From positions 62,001-126,000 of the forward strand of contig JADJPQ010000004.1 of NCBI GenBank assembly GCA_016713175.1: 64,000 nt of DNA, given 5' to 3'. Source of the DNA: Planctomycetota bacterium (lineage in GTDB: Bacteria; Planctomycetota; UBA1135; UBA2386). Under the pieces are notes generated by a model, which did no database searches, was not told the origin of the DNA, and worked only from the letters and a program-made list of their open reading frames with translations. Shown one piece after another: positions 22,359-35,339 of the stretch; within the stretch, counting starts at the first letter, position 1, and every line of letters starts with the position of its first letter. The translations under genes were made by a program, and so were the position numbers.

Positions 22359-23749
22359 GCCGGCGCGAGCGCGTGCTCGTCGTCGACGACGAGGCGGACA
22401 TGGCCGAGAGCTGCGCGTTCTTCCTCGATCGCGCGGGTTTCGACGCCCGCACGGCGACTTCCGGCGAGATGGCCCTGGCGCTGCTCGAGCAGGAGCCGTT
22501 CGCGCTGGTCGTCACTGACGTCAAGATGCCACGGATGTCCGGCATGCAGCTGCTTCTGGCGATCAAGGCCCGCGATCCGGACATCGAGGTGCTGCTGATC
22601 ACCGGCTACCCCGACATCCAGGCGGCGGTCGCGTCGATCAAGCAGGGGGCGTTCGACTACCTGACCAAGCCGTACGTCGAGAAGGACCTGATGGACCGCG
22701 TCGAACGCGCGGTGGCGCATCGCCGCGTGAAGGCGCAGAACGCCGGGTTGCGCGAACGGCTGCGGTCCGGACCGAGCGGCCGGAAACTGATCCACGCGTC
22801 GCCGGCGTTTCGCGACACCCTGGCGGTGCTGGAGCGCGCGGCGCGGACCGATGCGTCGGTGCTGATCCAGGGCGAGAGCGGCACCGGCAAGGAACTGCTG
22901 GCGCACCATCTGCACGACGTCTCCGCCCGCGCCGACAAGCCGTTCGTGCCGGTCGACTGTGCGGCCATTCCGGCGGAGCTGTTCGAGAGCGAACTGTTCG
23001 GTCATGTCCGCGGCGCGTTCACCGGCGCCATCGGCGGCAAGCTCGGGCTGTTTGCGCTGGCCGACAAGGGCACGCTGTTCCTGGACGAACTCGGCGAACT
23101 GCCGCTGCCGTTCCAGAGCAAGCTGTTGCGCGCGATCCAGGAACGGCAGATCCGGCCGGTCGGCGGCACCGAGCAGGTCGCGGTCGACGTGCGCATCGTC
23201 GCGGCGACCAATCGCAACCTGCAGGTCGAGGTCGAGGCCGGGCGCTTCCGGCAGGATCTGTTCTATCGGCTCGATGTCGTCCGCATCGCGGTGCCGCCGC
23301 TGCGCGACCGGCGCGAGGACATCGATGTGCTGGCGATGTGGTTCCTGCAGCGGTTTGGCGGCCCGACCGGCGTCAAGGAGTTCGGGCCGGACGTGCTGGC
23401 GACGTTGCGGGGGCACGAGTGGCCCGGCAATGTCAGGCAACTGCGCAACGTGGTCGAACGCGCGTGCGCGCTGGCGACCGGCCCGATGATCGGCATGCAG
23501 GATCTGCCGGCGGAGCTGATCGGCCAGGAACCGCTGCTGACGTTCGACGATGGCGAGGTGCCGGGCGGCACGTTCCAGCAGATGAAGGCGCGCAAGATCG
23601 CGGCGCTGGAGAGCGCCTACCTGGAAGGGCTGCTGAAGAAGCACGGCGGCAACGTCACGCACTGCGCCGAGGAGGCCGGCATGACCCGGTCGGCGTTCCA
23701 GAAGCTGATGCAGAAGTACGGCATCAAGAGCAGCGACTTCCGCGACTGA
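22355..23749 (+). CDS. Sigma-54-dependent response regulator (NtrC family)
   Basis: The protein has 464 residues from GTG 22355. The receiver domain (1-120) has VLVVDDEADM, the phosphorylatable Asp in VVTDVKMPRMSG and the Lys in YLTKPY. The AAA+ domain (about 140-370) has Walker A GESGTGKE, the sigma-54 contact GAFTGA, Walker B LFLDELGELP and the R-finger region RQDLFYRLDV. The C-terminal Fis-type HTH is KKHGGNVTHCAEEAGMTRSA. It activates sigma-54 promoters after phosphorylation. No histidine kinase gene is adjacent. Coupling to fur suggests the two respond to a common cue. Confidence 0.93.
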   Translation: MSRRERVLVVDDEADMAESCAFFLDRAGFDARTATSGEMALALLEQEPFALVVTDVKMPRMSGMQLLLAIKARDPDIEVLLITGYPDIQAAVASIKQGAFDYLTKPYVEKDLMDRVERAVAHRRVKAQNAGLRERLRSGPSGRKLIHASPAFRDTLAVLERAARTDASVLIQGESGTGKELLAHHLHDVSARADKPFVPVDCAAIPAELFESELFGHVRGAFTGAIGGKLGLFALADKGTLFLDELGELPLPFQSKLLRAIQERQIRPVGGTEQVAVDVRIVAATNRNLQVEVEAGRFRQDLFYRLDVVRIAVPPLRDRREDIDVLAMWFLQRFGGPTGVKEFGPDVLATLRGHEWPGNVRQLRNVVERACALATGPMIGMQDLPAELIGQEPLLTFDDGEVPGGTFQQMKARKIAALESAYLEGLLKKHGGNVTHCAEEAGMTRSAFQKLMQKYGIKSSDFRD

Positions 23750-23770
23750 GTCGGAACGGCTCCGCGGCGG

Positions 23771-24577
23771 TCAGGCGGTCTTGGCCGGCTTGGGCAGCGA
23801 TTCGCCGAGCAGCACACTCGGCTTCCGCTGCGGCAGCTTCAGGCCGAAGCGCTTCTGCGTGGTGGTGCGGATGTGTTCGACCGCGGTGGCGACGTCGTCG
23901 GTGACCAACAGGCGGTCGATGTCGGCGGCGTCGATCGTCCGTTCGCGCAGCATCGTTTCGCGCAGGAAGGACAGCAGCGGGCGCCAGTACTCGGTGCCCA
24001 TCAGCACCAGCGGGAACCCCGAGATCTTGCCGGTCTGGATCAGCGTCGCCGCTTCGAACAGTTCGTCGAGCGTGCCGAAACCGCCGGGCAGCACGACGAA
24101 CGCGTAGCTGTACTTGACCAGCATCAGCTTGCGGACGAAGAAGTAGCGGAACTCGACGAAGCGATCGATGTACGGATTGGGCTGCTGTTCGTGCGGCAGC
24201 ACGATGTTGCAGCCGACCGACAATCCGCCGGCGTCGCGGGCGCCGCGATTGGCCGCTTCCATGATGCCGGGCCCGCCGCCGGTCATGATCGTGAAGCCGC
24301 CGCGACTCAATTCGGCGGCCACCGAGCGCGCGAGGCCATACCAGCGATTGGTTTCGGGAAAGCGCGCACTGCCGAACACCGTCACGCACGGCGGCAGGAA
24401 GTGCAGCGCCCGGAAGCCCTTGATGCACTCGCCGAAGATCCGCAGCGCGCGCATCAGTTCGGCGAAACGGCTGCGGGGCCCTTCGAGAAACGCGCGTTCG
24501 CCGGGGTCGCCGGATTGCTTGCCCCAGTCCGGTGTCGCCGGCTTGGCGTACGACTCACGCGAGGGCGGCGTCGTCAT
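23771..24577 (-). CDS. LOG-family (TIGR00730) Rossmann-fold protein
   Basis: The protein has 268 residues from ATG 24577, overlapping the purQ stop as ATGA. The family core is clear: VTVFGSARFPE, FTIMTGGGPGIMEAANRGA (the PGGxGTxxE family's first motif region) and VVLPGGFGTLDELFEA (the PGGxGTxxE signature itself). Members cleave nucleoside 5'-monophosphates, including cytokinin-type ones, releasing ribose 5-phosphate. Being last in the purL-purQ operon fits a nucleotide-salvage or clean-up role. Confidence 0.9.
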   Translation of the reverse strand: MTTPPSRESYAKPATPDWGKQSGDPGERAFLEGPRSRFAELMRALRIFGECIKGFRALHFLPPCVTVFGSARFPETNRWYGLARSVAAELSRGGFTIMTGGGPGIMEAANRGARDAGGLSVGCNIVLPHEQQPNPYIDRFVEFRYFFVRKLMLVKYSYAFVVLPGGFGTLDELFEAATLIQTGKISGFPLVLMGTEYWRPLLSFLRETMLRERTIDAADIDRLLVTDDVATAVEHIRTTTQKRFGLKLPQRKPSVLLGESLPKPAKTA

Positions 24578-25373
24578 CAGCCTTCCGCGCGCGCGACCTT
24601 GACCATCTCGGTGAACACCACCATGCCGTCGCCGTCCCTTGGCAGCGTGCCGTCGGCAAGCTGCCGGCGGCGCCAGTCCGGCATGTGGGTGGGCAGGTAA
24701 CTGCGGTCCGGGTGCGGCATCATGCCGAGCACACGGCCGCTGCGATCGCACAGCCCGGCGAACCCCATCGGCGCGCCGTTCGGATTCTGCGGGTACTGCT
24801 CGGTCGGCTGGCCCTCGGCATCGACGTAGCAGAGCGCCGCGTAGCCTTCGTCGCGCAGCACCTGCGCCAACCGGGTATCCCGTGGGATCAACCGGCCTTC
24901 GCCGTGCGCCGCCGGCCAACGCAGCGTCAGGTCGGGCGGCAAGAACACGCAGCGCGACTTCTGCGTGCGCAGTGTGACCCAACGGCATTCGTAGTGATTG
25001 CTGAGGTTGTGGGTCAGCGTGACCTCTTCCTCGAGCCGTCCCTGCGTGCACGGCAGCAGGCCGAGGCGGACCAGCACCTGGAAGCCGTTGCAGATGCCGA
25101 TCGCCAGACCGCCGCGGTCGACGAACCGGAGCAACCGATCGCCAAGCCGATGGCGCAGTTCCTGGGCGAGAACGCGGCCCGAACTGATGTCGTCGCCGTA
25201 GGCGAAGCCCCCGGGCACCGCCAGCACGCGGTAGTCGAACAGCCGGTCGGGTGCCTGCACCAGCTCGTTGACGTGCACGAACGAAGGGGCGCCGCCGGCC
25301 CGCGTGAAGGCGTCGTGCGTCTCGCGCTCGCAGTTGATGCCGGGAGCGCGCAGGATCAGGATCTTGGGGGCGC

Positions 25374-25377
<4 letters not shown>
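24577..25377 (-). CDS. purQ: Phosphoribosylformylglycinamidine synthase, glutaminase subunit PurQ
   Basis: The protein has 266 residues from ATG 25377. It is a class I glutamine amidotransferase: oxyanion strand PGGFAYGDDISSGRVLA, nucleophile Cys in IGICNGFQVLVRLGLLP, and the His/Glu of the triad in MMPHPDRSYL. It supplies ammonia from glutamine to PurL for FGAM formation in purine synthesis. It overlaps purL by four bases (ATGA). It is somewhat longer than the short (about 225 residue) PurQ type and matches the separate-subunit PurL here. Confidence 0.95.
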
Positions 25378-28268
<2,891 letters not shown>

Positions 28269-28456
28269 GGGTTCATCGCAGGATGGAGCCGTGGCGCGTC
28301 CGCCGCAATGGCACGGGGCGGTTTCCCGTGGTGGGGATCGGTCCGTTGGCATGGCGGCGGCCGCGGCGTGGACAACGTTCCACGAACGGGTTGCGGCTGG
28401 TGCCCGGTGGATGCGCCGGCTTCCCCGGCGTACAGTCCCGGCCCGTGGAGACCAGC

Positions 28457-29440
28457 ATGACCGAAGCTTCTGCCAAGCCCGCCGCCACCGACGGGCTGGC
28501 GTTCGAACGTCCCCTGCTCGAGCTCGAACAGAAGATCCAGGAACTGCGCAAACTGGCGTCGGGCACGCACCTCGAGCTGGCGGGCGAGATCCAGGGGCTG
28601 GAGGACCGGCTGCGCCGGCAGGCCGCCGAGGTCTACGCGCAGCTGTCGGCGTGGGAACGGGTCAACGTCGCCCGGCATGCCGCCCGGCCGCTGACGCAGG
28701 ATTACATCGAGCAGATGCTCGACGACTTCGTCGAACTGCAGGGCGACCGGGTGTTCGGCGAAGACCGGGCGATCGTCACCGGGCTCGCGACGATGGCCGG
28801 CGTCCGGTTCCTGCTGGTCGGCCACCGCAAGGGCAAGACGCTGAAGGACAAGCTGGCCTGCAACTTCGGATGCGCCCATCCCGAGGGGTATCGCAAGGCG
28901 CTGCAGAAGATGCGTCTGGCCGCAAAGATGAAGCTGCCGATCGTCACGTTCATCAACACGCCGGGCGCCTATCCGGGCATCGGCGCCGAAGAGCGCGGCC
29001 AGGCAGCGGCGATCGCGACCAACATCCTGGAGATGTTCAACCTGCCGGTGCCGATCCTGTGCATCGTGATCGGCGAGGGGGGGTCGGGCGGCGCGCTCGG
29101 CATCGGCGTCGGCGACCGCGTCGGGATGCTGGAGAACAGCTACTACTCGGTGATCACGCCCGAGGGCTGCGCGGCGATCCTGTGGAAGAGCGGCGACAAG
29201 GCCCCGGATGCCGCCGAGGCGCTGAAGTTGACCAGCAAGGACCTGCTGCGGCTGGGCCTGGTCGACAAGGTCATCGAAGAACCGCTCGGCGGCGCGCATC
29301 GCGATCCCAAAGGCGCGATCGAGCGGGTCAAGGCGCAGATCCTGGAGTGGCTGCACGACCTGGGCAAGCTGACACCCGATCAGTTGGTCGAGCAGCGGTT
29401 CGAGAAGTTCCGCCGGATGGGAGTTCCGGTCGGCGGCTGA
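28457..29440 (+). CDS. accA: Acetyl-CoA carboxylase carboxyltransferase subunit alpha
   Basis: The protein has 327 residues from ATG 28457, with GGAG six bases upstream; GTG 28445 is an in-frame alternative. Typical AccA segments: ELEQKIQELRKLAS at the N-terminus, LQGDRVFGEDRAIVTGLATM, VTFINTPGAYPGIGAEERGQ and VIGEGGSGGALGIGVGDRV. It pairs with AccD to transfer the carboxyl group from biotin to acetyl-CoA in fatty-acid synthesis. AccD is not in the window. Confidence 0.96.
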   Translation: MTEASAKPAATDGLAFERPLLELEQKIQELRKLASGTHLELAGEIQGLEDRLRRQAAEVYAQLSAWERVNVARHAARPLTQDYIEQMLDDFVELQGDRVFGEDRAIVTGLATMAGVRFLLVGHRKGKTLKDKLACNFGCAHPEGYRKALQKMRLAAKMKLPIVTFINTPGAYPGIGAEERGQAAAIATNILEMFNLPVPILCIVIGEGGSGGALGIGVGDRVGMLENSYYSVITPEGCAAILWKSGDKAPDAAEALKLTSKDLLRLGLVDKVIEEPLGGAHRDPKGAIERVKAQILEWLHDLGKLTPDQLVEQRFEKFRRMGVPVGG

Positions 29441-29525
29441 GGTCTGCACGGCGGCGCGCGAGTTCGTCCAACAGTCGGCCGGGCACGTGCGTAAGGAACC
29501 GAGTCACTGCTGGCCACTGATCACC

Positions 29526-30176
29526 ATGCCGCATCCCATCCGCGCCCAGAAGCTGCGAACCCTCGAATCGACCCTGCCGGCCGGCCTGCCGGATCCGGTC
29601 GACCGTCTGGCCGCTGCGGTGGCGGTCACCGATGCCGAGTTGATCCGGCGGACGGCGGGGGGCGAGAGTGACGCTTTCGCGGCGCTGGTCGCGCGCTACC
29701 AGAAGCGCGCCTTCTGGATCGCGTTCCACGTCGTCGGCCGCGTCGAGGATGCCCGCGACATCACGCAGGAAGCGTTCGTCCGGCTGTATCGGTCGCTCGA
29801 CAAGTACGACTACGCGCGCAGCTTCTACACGTGGTTCTATCGGATCGTGATGAACCTCGCGATCGACCATCATCGCAAGCACCGGCACGACCCGTCGGCG
29901 AGTCTGGAGGACTTCCAGGGTGGGCTGCCGGATGATTCCGCTGACGACGTGCAGCCGATCGAGGCGGCCGAACAGCATGGCCAGGTCTGGCGCGTGCTCG
30001 AACGGCTCGACAGCAAGTTCCGGACGGTACTGGTGCTGCGCGACATCCACGGCCTCAGTTGCCGCGAGATCGCGCCGATCCTGCGGATCACCCACGCGAC
30101 GGTCCGGTGGCGCCTGCACCGCGGCCGGCAGGTCTTCCGTGACTACTGGGAACGGCTGACGATGGAGGATGCGTGA
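29526..30176 (+). CDS. ECF-type RNA polymerase sigma factor
   Basis: The protein has 216 residues from ATG 29526. Region 2 is DAFAALVARYQKRAFWIAFH ... EDARDITQEAFVRLYRSLDK with SFYTWFYRIVMNLAIDHHRK (-10 recognition). Region 4 is LDSKFRTVLVLRDIHGLSCR ... THATVRWRLHRGRQVFRDYW (-35 HTH). A 35-residue N-terminal extension precedes region 2. The stop overlaps the GTG start of a zinc-finger anti-sigma gene, so the pair is coupled, and a secreted PDZ protein gene follows. Confidence 0.92.
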   Translation: MPHPIRAQKLRTLESTLPAGLPDPVDRLAAAVAVTDAELIRRTAGGESDAFAALVARYQKRAFWIAFHVVGRVEDARDITQEAFVRLYRSLDKYDYARSFYTWFYRIVMNLAIDHHRKHRHDPSASLEDFQGGLPDDSADDVQPIEAAEQHGQVWRVLERLDSKFRTVLVLRDIHGLSCREIAPILRITHATVRWRLHRGRQVFRDYWERLTMEDA

Positions 30177-30808
30177 CGTCAGCGTGTCAGTACTGCCGGG
30201 GGCGGCTGCCGTCGTTCGTCGGTGAGGAGTTGTCAGCGGCCGAACTGAACGCGGTCCGCGCTCATCTGCGGGACTGTCTGGCGTGCCGCAACGAGGCCTC
30301 GTCGTTCCTGCGCGCGCGGAATGCGCTGCAGGCGACGGGCGCGGCGACGGCGTCCGGGCCGGCGGAACCGTTCTTTGCGCAGATGCACGCCGACATCCTG
30401 GCCAGTGTCGCGGTGGAGCCGGCTCCGGCGCCTGCCGTCGGCTGGCCGGGTTCACGATGGTCGGTTGCGCGCTGGCGCGGGGTCCGCTGGGCCATTGCGG
30501 CAGCGGCGGTCCTGGCACTGACGGTGGCCGTCTGGCCGGTGCGCAACGGCCTGCTCGATCGGCGGGCCATTCCCTCGGCCGGGATCGTCGTGTCGCCGTA
30601 CGCGGGCCCCGGCGCCCAGCCCATGCAGCCGTTGGGTTTCGAGGGGCCGGGCGAAAGCCGCAACCAGGGAATGCGCGGTCGCGCCGAACTGCACGGCATC
30701 GTCGATCGCGACGAACCGCGATCTCCGGTCCGCGCCATGCCGGTCGGGATCTCGGGTACGCATGCGGCGCAGGCAGGAATCCTGACAGGGCAGCGCCGCG
30801 CGCGGTAG
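30173..30808 (+). CDS. Membrane anti-sigma factor with zinc-binding N-terminus
   Basis: The protein has 211 residues from GTG 30173. The N-terminal ZAS-like domain has CQYC near residue 5 and HLRDCLACRNE (HxxxCxxC) near residue 31, which should bind zinc and the sigma factor. One transmembrane helix (about 104-123, VRWAIAAAAVLALTVAVWPV) is followed by about 85 periplasmic residues without a clear fold. Its coupling to the upstream ECF gene identifies the partner. Confidence 0.85.
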   Translation: MTSACQYCRGRLPSFVGEELSAAELNAVRAHLRDCLACRNEASSFLRARNALQATGAATASGPAEPFFAQMHADILASVAVEPAPAPAVGWPGSRWSVARWRGVRWAIAAAAVLALTVAVWPVRNGLLDRRAIPSAGIVVSPYAGPGAQPMQPLGFEGPGESRNQGMRGRAELHGIVDRDEPRSPVRAMPVGISGTHAAQAGILTGQRRAR

Positions 30809-30911
30809 GGGCCGGGAGTCCCTCGCGGTGGTGATCGTTGTCGGGCGCCGCATTGCGGGCGGTTGGCCAGGCATCCCATGCCGGGCAGTCGGTCCCGCGG
30901 AGTCGACGACC

Positions 30912-32144
30912 ATGAAGCGAATCCTTCTCCCTGCTGTTGCGATCCTTGGTTTCCTGTTCCCCACGCTTGCCCAGGAGCCGACGAAGCCCGAGGTCAAGGA
31001 ACCTCCGGCCGCGGCGCCTGGTACGGTTGCGGCAGCAACGCTGATCCAGGACCTCGGTGCCGCGAGCTTCAAGACCAGGCTCGAAGCCGAGCGGAAGCTG
31101 CGCGACCTGGGCAAGGATGCGTTGCCCGCGCTGCGCGAGGCTGCTGGGAGTGACAAGGATCCGGAAGTGCAGTGGCGGGCGCGACGGCTGATCGGCCAGA
31201 TCGAACGCGGCGACCGCGGTGGACTGGCCGCGCGACCGGAAGCCGGCCGCGCACCGCGAACCCAGGACCAGGAACCGCCGCGCGATCGGCCAGCCCGGAC
31301 GTTGGACACCGGCCGGACCGATGACATGCAGCGCCGCTTCGACGAGATGTTCCAGCAGCTCGAGCGCGACTTCGGCTTCGACATTCCGCGCGGGCGGTTC
31401 TTCCAGGACGACTTCTTCCGCGACCTGCAGTCGCAGATGGAAGCGCTGCGCGGCGGCCTGCAGCCGATGGCCGGGACGGGCCAGGCGATGTCGTTGCAGA
31501 TCGGACCGGATGGTGTTCGCGCCGAGGTCCGGGTCAAGAACGACAAGGGCGAGGAAGAGAACAAGGTCTACGAGGCGCCGGACCTGGAGACGTTCCAGCA
31601 GAAGTACCCCGGCGTGCTCGAGGGCCAGGGGTTGGGTGGCGGCCTCCGGTTCTTCGGCGGGCTCTCGCCGATGCGCGGTCTGCCGTTGGCCCCGATGACG
31701 CCGCAGGCTCCCGGCCTGCGGCGGTTGCCGATCGACCAGGATCCGCTCGAACCGATGGACCCCGCGGCCGTGCCGCCGGCCGGCAAGCGGCTCGGCGTCG
31801 TCGTCCGGCAGCAGATCCCGGCGGATGTCCGCGACTTCCTCGGGCTCGAGGACGGCCAGGGCCTGATGGTCGAGGACGTGCAGGCGGGCACGCTGGCCGA
31901 GGCGATGGGGCTCATGCGCAACGATGTCGTGCTCGACATCGGCGGCAAGGCGATCGGCTCGACGGCGGACGTCCAGGACGCGCTCGGTGGCATCGCCGCC
32001 GGTCAGCAGGTCGAGGTCAAGGTGCTGCGGCGCGGCAAGGACCTGCTGTTGTCGGCGACCAAGGCCGAGGACGCGGCGACCGAGCCGCCGGCCGATGCGC
32101 AAAAGGCCAAGGGGCTGCGCGAACGCAAGCCGGTGATCCGCTGA
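30912..32144 (+). CDS. Secreted PDZ-domain protein with HEAT-like N-terminal part
   Basis: The protein has 410 residues from ATG 30912 with a signal peptide (MKRILLPAVAILGFLFPTLA-Q). Residues about 45-105 look like a HEAT/armadillo pair (IQDLGAASFKTRLEAERKLR ... EVQWRARRLIGQIERG). A central low-complexity region rich in Gln/Pro/Arg follows. A C-terminal PDZ domain (about 295-390: RLGVVVRQQIPADVRDFLGL, GLMVEDVQAGTLAEAMGLMR, GGKAIGSTADVQDALGG) binds C-terminal peptides in related proteins. No protease domain is present. Position after the sigma/anti-sigma pair suggests it belongs to an envelope stress response. Confidence 0.8.
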   Translation: MKRILLPAVAILGFLFPTLAQEPTKPEVKEPPAAAPGTVAAATLIQDLGAASFKTRLEAERKLRDLGKDALPALREAAGSDKDPEVQWRARRLIGQIERGDRGGLAARPEAGRAPRTQDQEPPRDRPARTLDTGRTDDMQRRFDEMFQQLERDFGFDIPRGRFFQDDFFRDLQSQMEALRGGLQPMAGTGQAMSLQIGPDGVRAEVRVKNDKGEEENKVYEAPDLETFQQKYPGVLEGQGLGGGLRFFGGLSPMRGLPLAPMTPQAPGLRRLPIDQDPLEPMDPAAVPPAGKRLGVVVRQQIPADVRDFLGLEDGQGLMVEDVQAGTLAEAMGLMRNDVVLDIGGKAIGSTADVQDALGGIAAGQQVEVKVLRRGKDLLLSATKAEDAATEPPADAQKAKGLRERKPVIR

Positions 32145-32162
32145 TCGCGGGGTCGTCGCCGG

Positions 32163-33227
32163 TCAGCCGTTCTCGAGGTCCCGCAACCGCAGTTGCCCGC
32201 AGGCGGCCGAGCGATCGGCGCCGCGCTGGCGGCGGACGGTGACCTTCAGGCCGCCGCGGCGCAGGGAATCCGCGAACGCATCGACTCGTCCGGGCGCCGG
32301 TCGATGCAGGTCATGCGCACCGGCGAGTTCCGGCACCGGGTTCCACGGGATCAGGTTGACCGTGCACGGGGAGCCGCGGAGTGCGGCGACCAGCGCCGCG
32401 GCGTCCTCGGGACGGTCGTTGCGTCCCTCGAGCAAGACGACCTCGAACGTCACTTCGCGGCCCTTCTGCCCGGCGTAGCGGTTGGCGGCGGCGACGATTT
32501 CGGCGACCGGTGCCGTGGCGGTCGGCACCAGTTCGCGGCGCAGCTGGTCGTCGGCGGCGTGCAGCGAGATCGCCAGTCCGTACGGCGTCGGCTCGGCGGC
32601 GAACCGTTCCATCTGCCGTGGGTAGCCGGACGTGCTGACGGTGATCCGGCGCGCGCCCATGTCGAGGCCGTCGGGTGCGTGGATCCGCGCCAGTGCCGGC
32701 AGCAGGGCGTCGAGGTTGAGCATCGGCTCACCCATGCCCATCACGACCAGGTTGGTCAGCGAGCGACCGGCTGCGAGGCGGTGGCGGGCGTGCAGCACCT
32801 GCTCGAGGATCTCGCCGGCGCCCAGGTTGCGCTGCACGCCGAACATGCCCGACGCGCAGAACACGCAGCGGACCGGACAGCCGACCTGCGTCGAGATGCA
32901 CAGCGTCGTCCGGTCGCCGTCGGGGATCAGCACGCACTCGACCGATTCGCCATCGAAGAGCCGCAGCAGCAGTTTCTCGGTGCCGTCGTCGGCGGCGTCG
33001 ACCTTGGCGACCGCCGTGCTCCGGGCGGGCAGCCGCGCCAGCAGTGCTTCCCGCAGCGACTTCGGCACGTTCTTGAAGTCGTCGGCGACGGTGGCGCCAT
33101 GCTGCCACAGCCAATGGGCGACCTGCCGGACCTGGAACGGCTTGCCGCCGAGCTCTTGGACCAGCGCCTGCAGCGCCGCATCGTCGAGGTCGGTCAGGGC
33201 CAGCGGTGGACGTGACACGACAGCCAT
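32163..33227 (-). CDS. rlmN: Dual-specificity RNA methyltransferase RlmN (radical SAM)
   Basis: The protein has 354 residues from ATG 33227. The radical-SAM cluster is CPVRCVFC (CxxxCxxC). Family signatures include FQVRQVAHWLWQHGA, DGTEKLLLRLFDG, TNLVVMGMGEPMLNLDALLP and GLAISLHAADDQLRRELVP. The resolving Cys near the end lies in SAACGQLRL. It adds a methyl group at C2 of A2503 in 23S rRNA and A37 in some tRNAs. It is the last gene of tig-clpP-clpX-rlmN, 28 bases after clpX. Confidence 0.94.
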   Translation of the reverse strand: MAVVSRPPLALTDLDDAALQALVQELGGKPFQVRQVAHWLWQHGATVADDFKNVPKSLREALLARLPARSTAVAKVDAADDGTEKLLLRLFDGESVECVLIPDGDRTTLCISTQVGCPVRCVFCASGMFGVQRNLGAGEILEQVLHARHRLAAGRSLTNLVVMGMGEPMLNLDALLPALARIHAPDGLDMGARRITVSTSGYPRQMERFAAEPTPYGLAISLHAADDQLRRELVPTATAPVAEIVAAANRYAGQKGREVTFEVVLLEGRNDRPEDAAALVAALRGSPCTVNLIPWNPVPELAGAHDLHRPAPGRVDAFADSLRRGGLKVTVRRQRGADRSAACGQLRLRDLENG

Positions 33228-33255
33228 GGACGGCAGGCCGAGGCGGCGGCGCCGC

Positions 33256-34557
<1,302 letters not shown>

Positions 34558-34710
34558 GGTGTTCTTTCGCCGGGTCCGTCAGGTTTGCGTTCGGACAACT
34601 TGGCAGGGGCATCTTACCGGCAGCGTCGCCGGCGCGCAGGTCATTCCCCCGAAACCGCCGCAAGTCGTGTCCGAGGGCCGGCCTGCGTGGGTCGCGCGGG
34701 TCGGGCGCGA

Positions 34711-35310
34711 CTACTTGCTGGTCTGCACGATCTCGTCGATCAGGCCGTAGGCCTTGGCTTCGGTCGGGCCCATGAAGAAGTCGCGGTCGCTGTCCTTCAT
34801 GACCTGGTCGGCGGGCTTGCCGGTGTGATGCGCCAGGATGGTGCTCAGCTTCTGCTTCAGCAGCAGGATCTCGTCGGCCTGGATCGCGATGTCGATCGCG
34901 GTGCCGCCCACCCCGCCCCACGGCTGGTGGATCATGATCCGCGAATTGGGCAGCGCATGCCGCTTGCCCTTGCTGCCGGCGGCCAGCAGCACGGCGCCCA
35001 TCGACGCCGCCTGGCCGATGCAGTAGGTCGCGATCGGGCACTGCACGAACTGCATCGTGTCGTAGATCGCCAGTCCCGCGGTCACCGACCCGCCCGGCGA
35101 GTTGATGAAGATGTTGATGTCCTGGTTCTTGTTCTCCTTCTGCAGGAACAAGAGCTGGGCGATCACCAGGTTGGCCAGGTCGTCGTTGATCGGCCAGCCG
35201 ATGAACACGATCCGGTCCTCCAGCAGGCGGCTGTACAGGTCGTACTGCCGTTCGCCGCGGCCGGTCTTCTCGATGACGATGAGGTCGTGGGCGGAGGGGA
35301 ATCTGTTCAT
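34711..35310 (-). CDS. clpP: ATP-dependent Clp protease proteolytic subunit ClpP
   Basis: The protein has 199 residues from ATG 35310. The catalytic triad is visible: Ser in GQAASMGAVLLAAG, His in MIHQPWGGVGG and Asp in DSDRDFFM. INSPGGSVTAGLAIYDTM is the typical handle-forming segment. It assembles into a 14-mer barrel with ClpX. The start lies 29 bases after tig, and a 153-bp gap with no gene separates it from clpX. Confidence 0.97.
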   Translation of the reverse strand: MNRFPSAHDLIVIEKTGRGERQYDLYSRLLEDRIVFIGWPINDDLANLVIAQLLFLQKENKNQDINIFINSPGGSVTAGLAIYDTMQFVQCPIATYCIGQAASMGAVLLAAGSKGKRHALPNSRIMIHQPWGGVGGTAIDIAIQADEILLLKQKLSTILAHHTGKPADQVMKDSDRDFFMGPTEAKAYGLIDEIVQTSK

Positions 35311-35339
35311 GGCTTCATCGGGGTGACCGCGGCTGGCGG

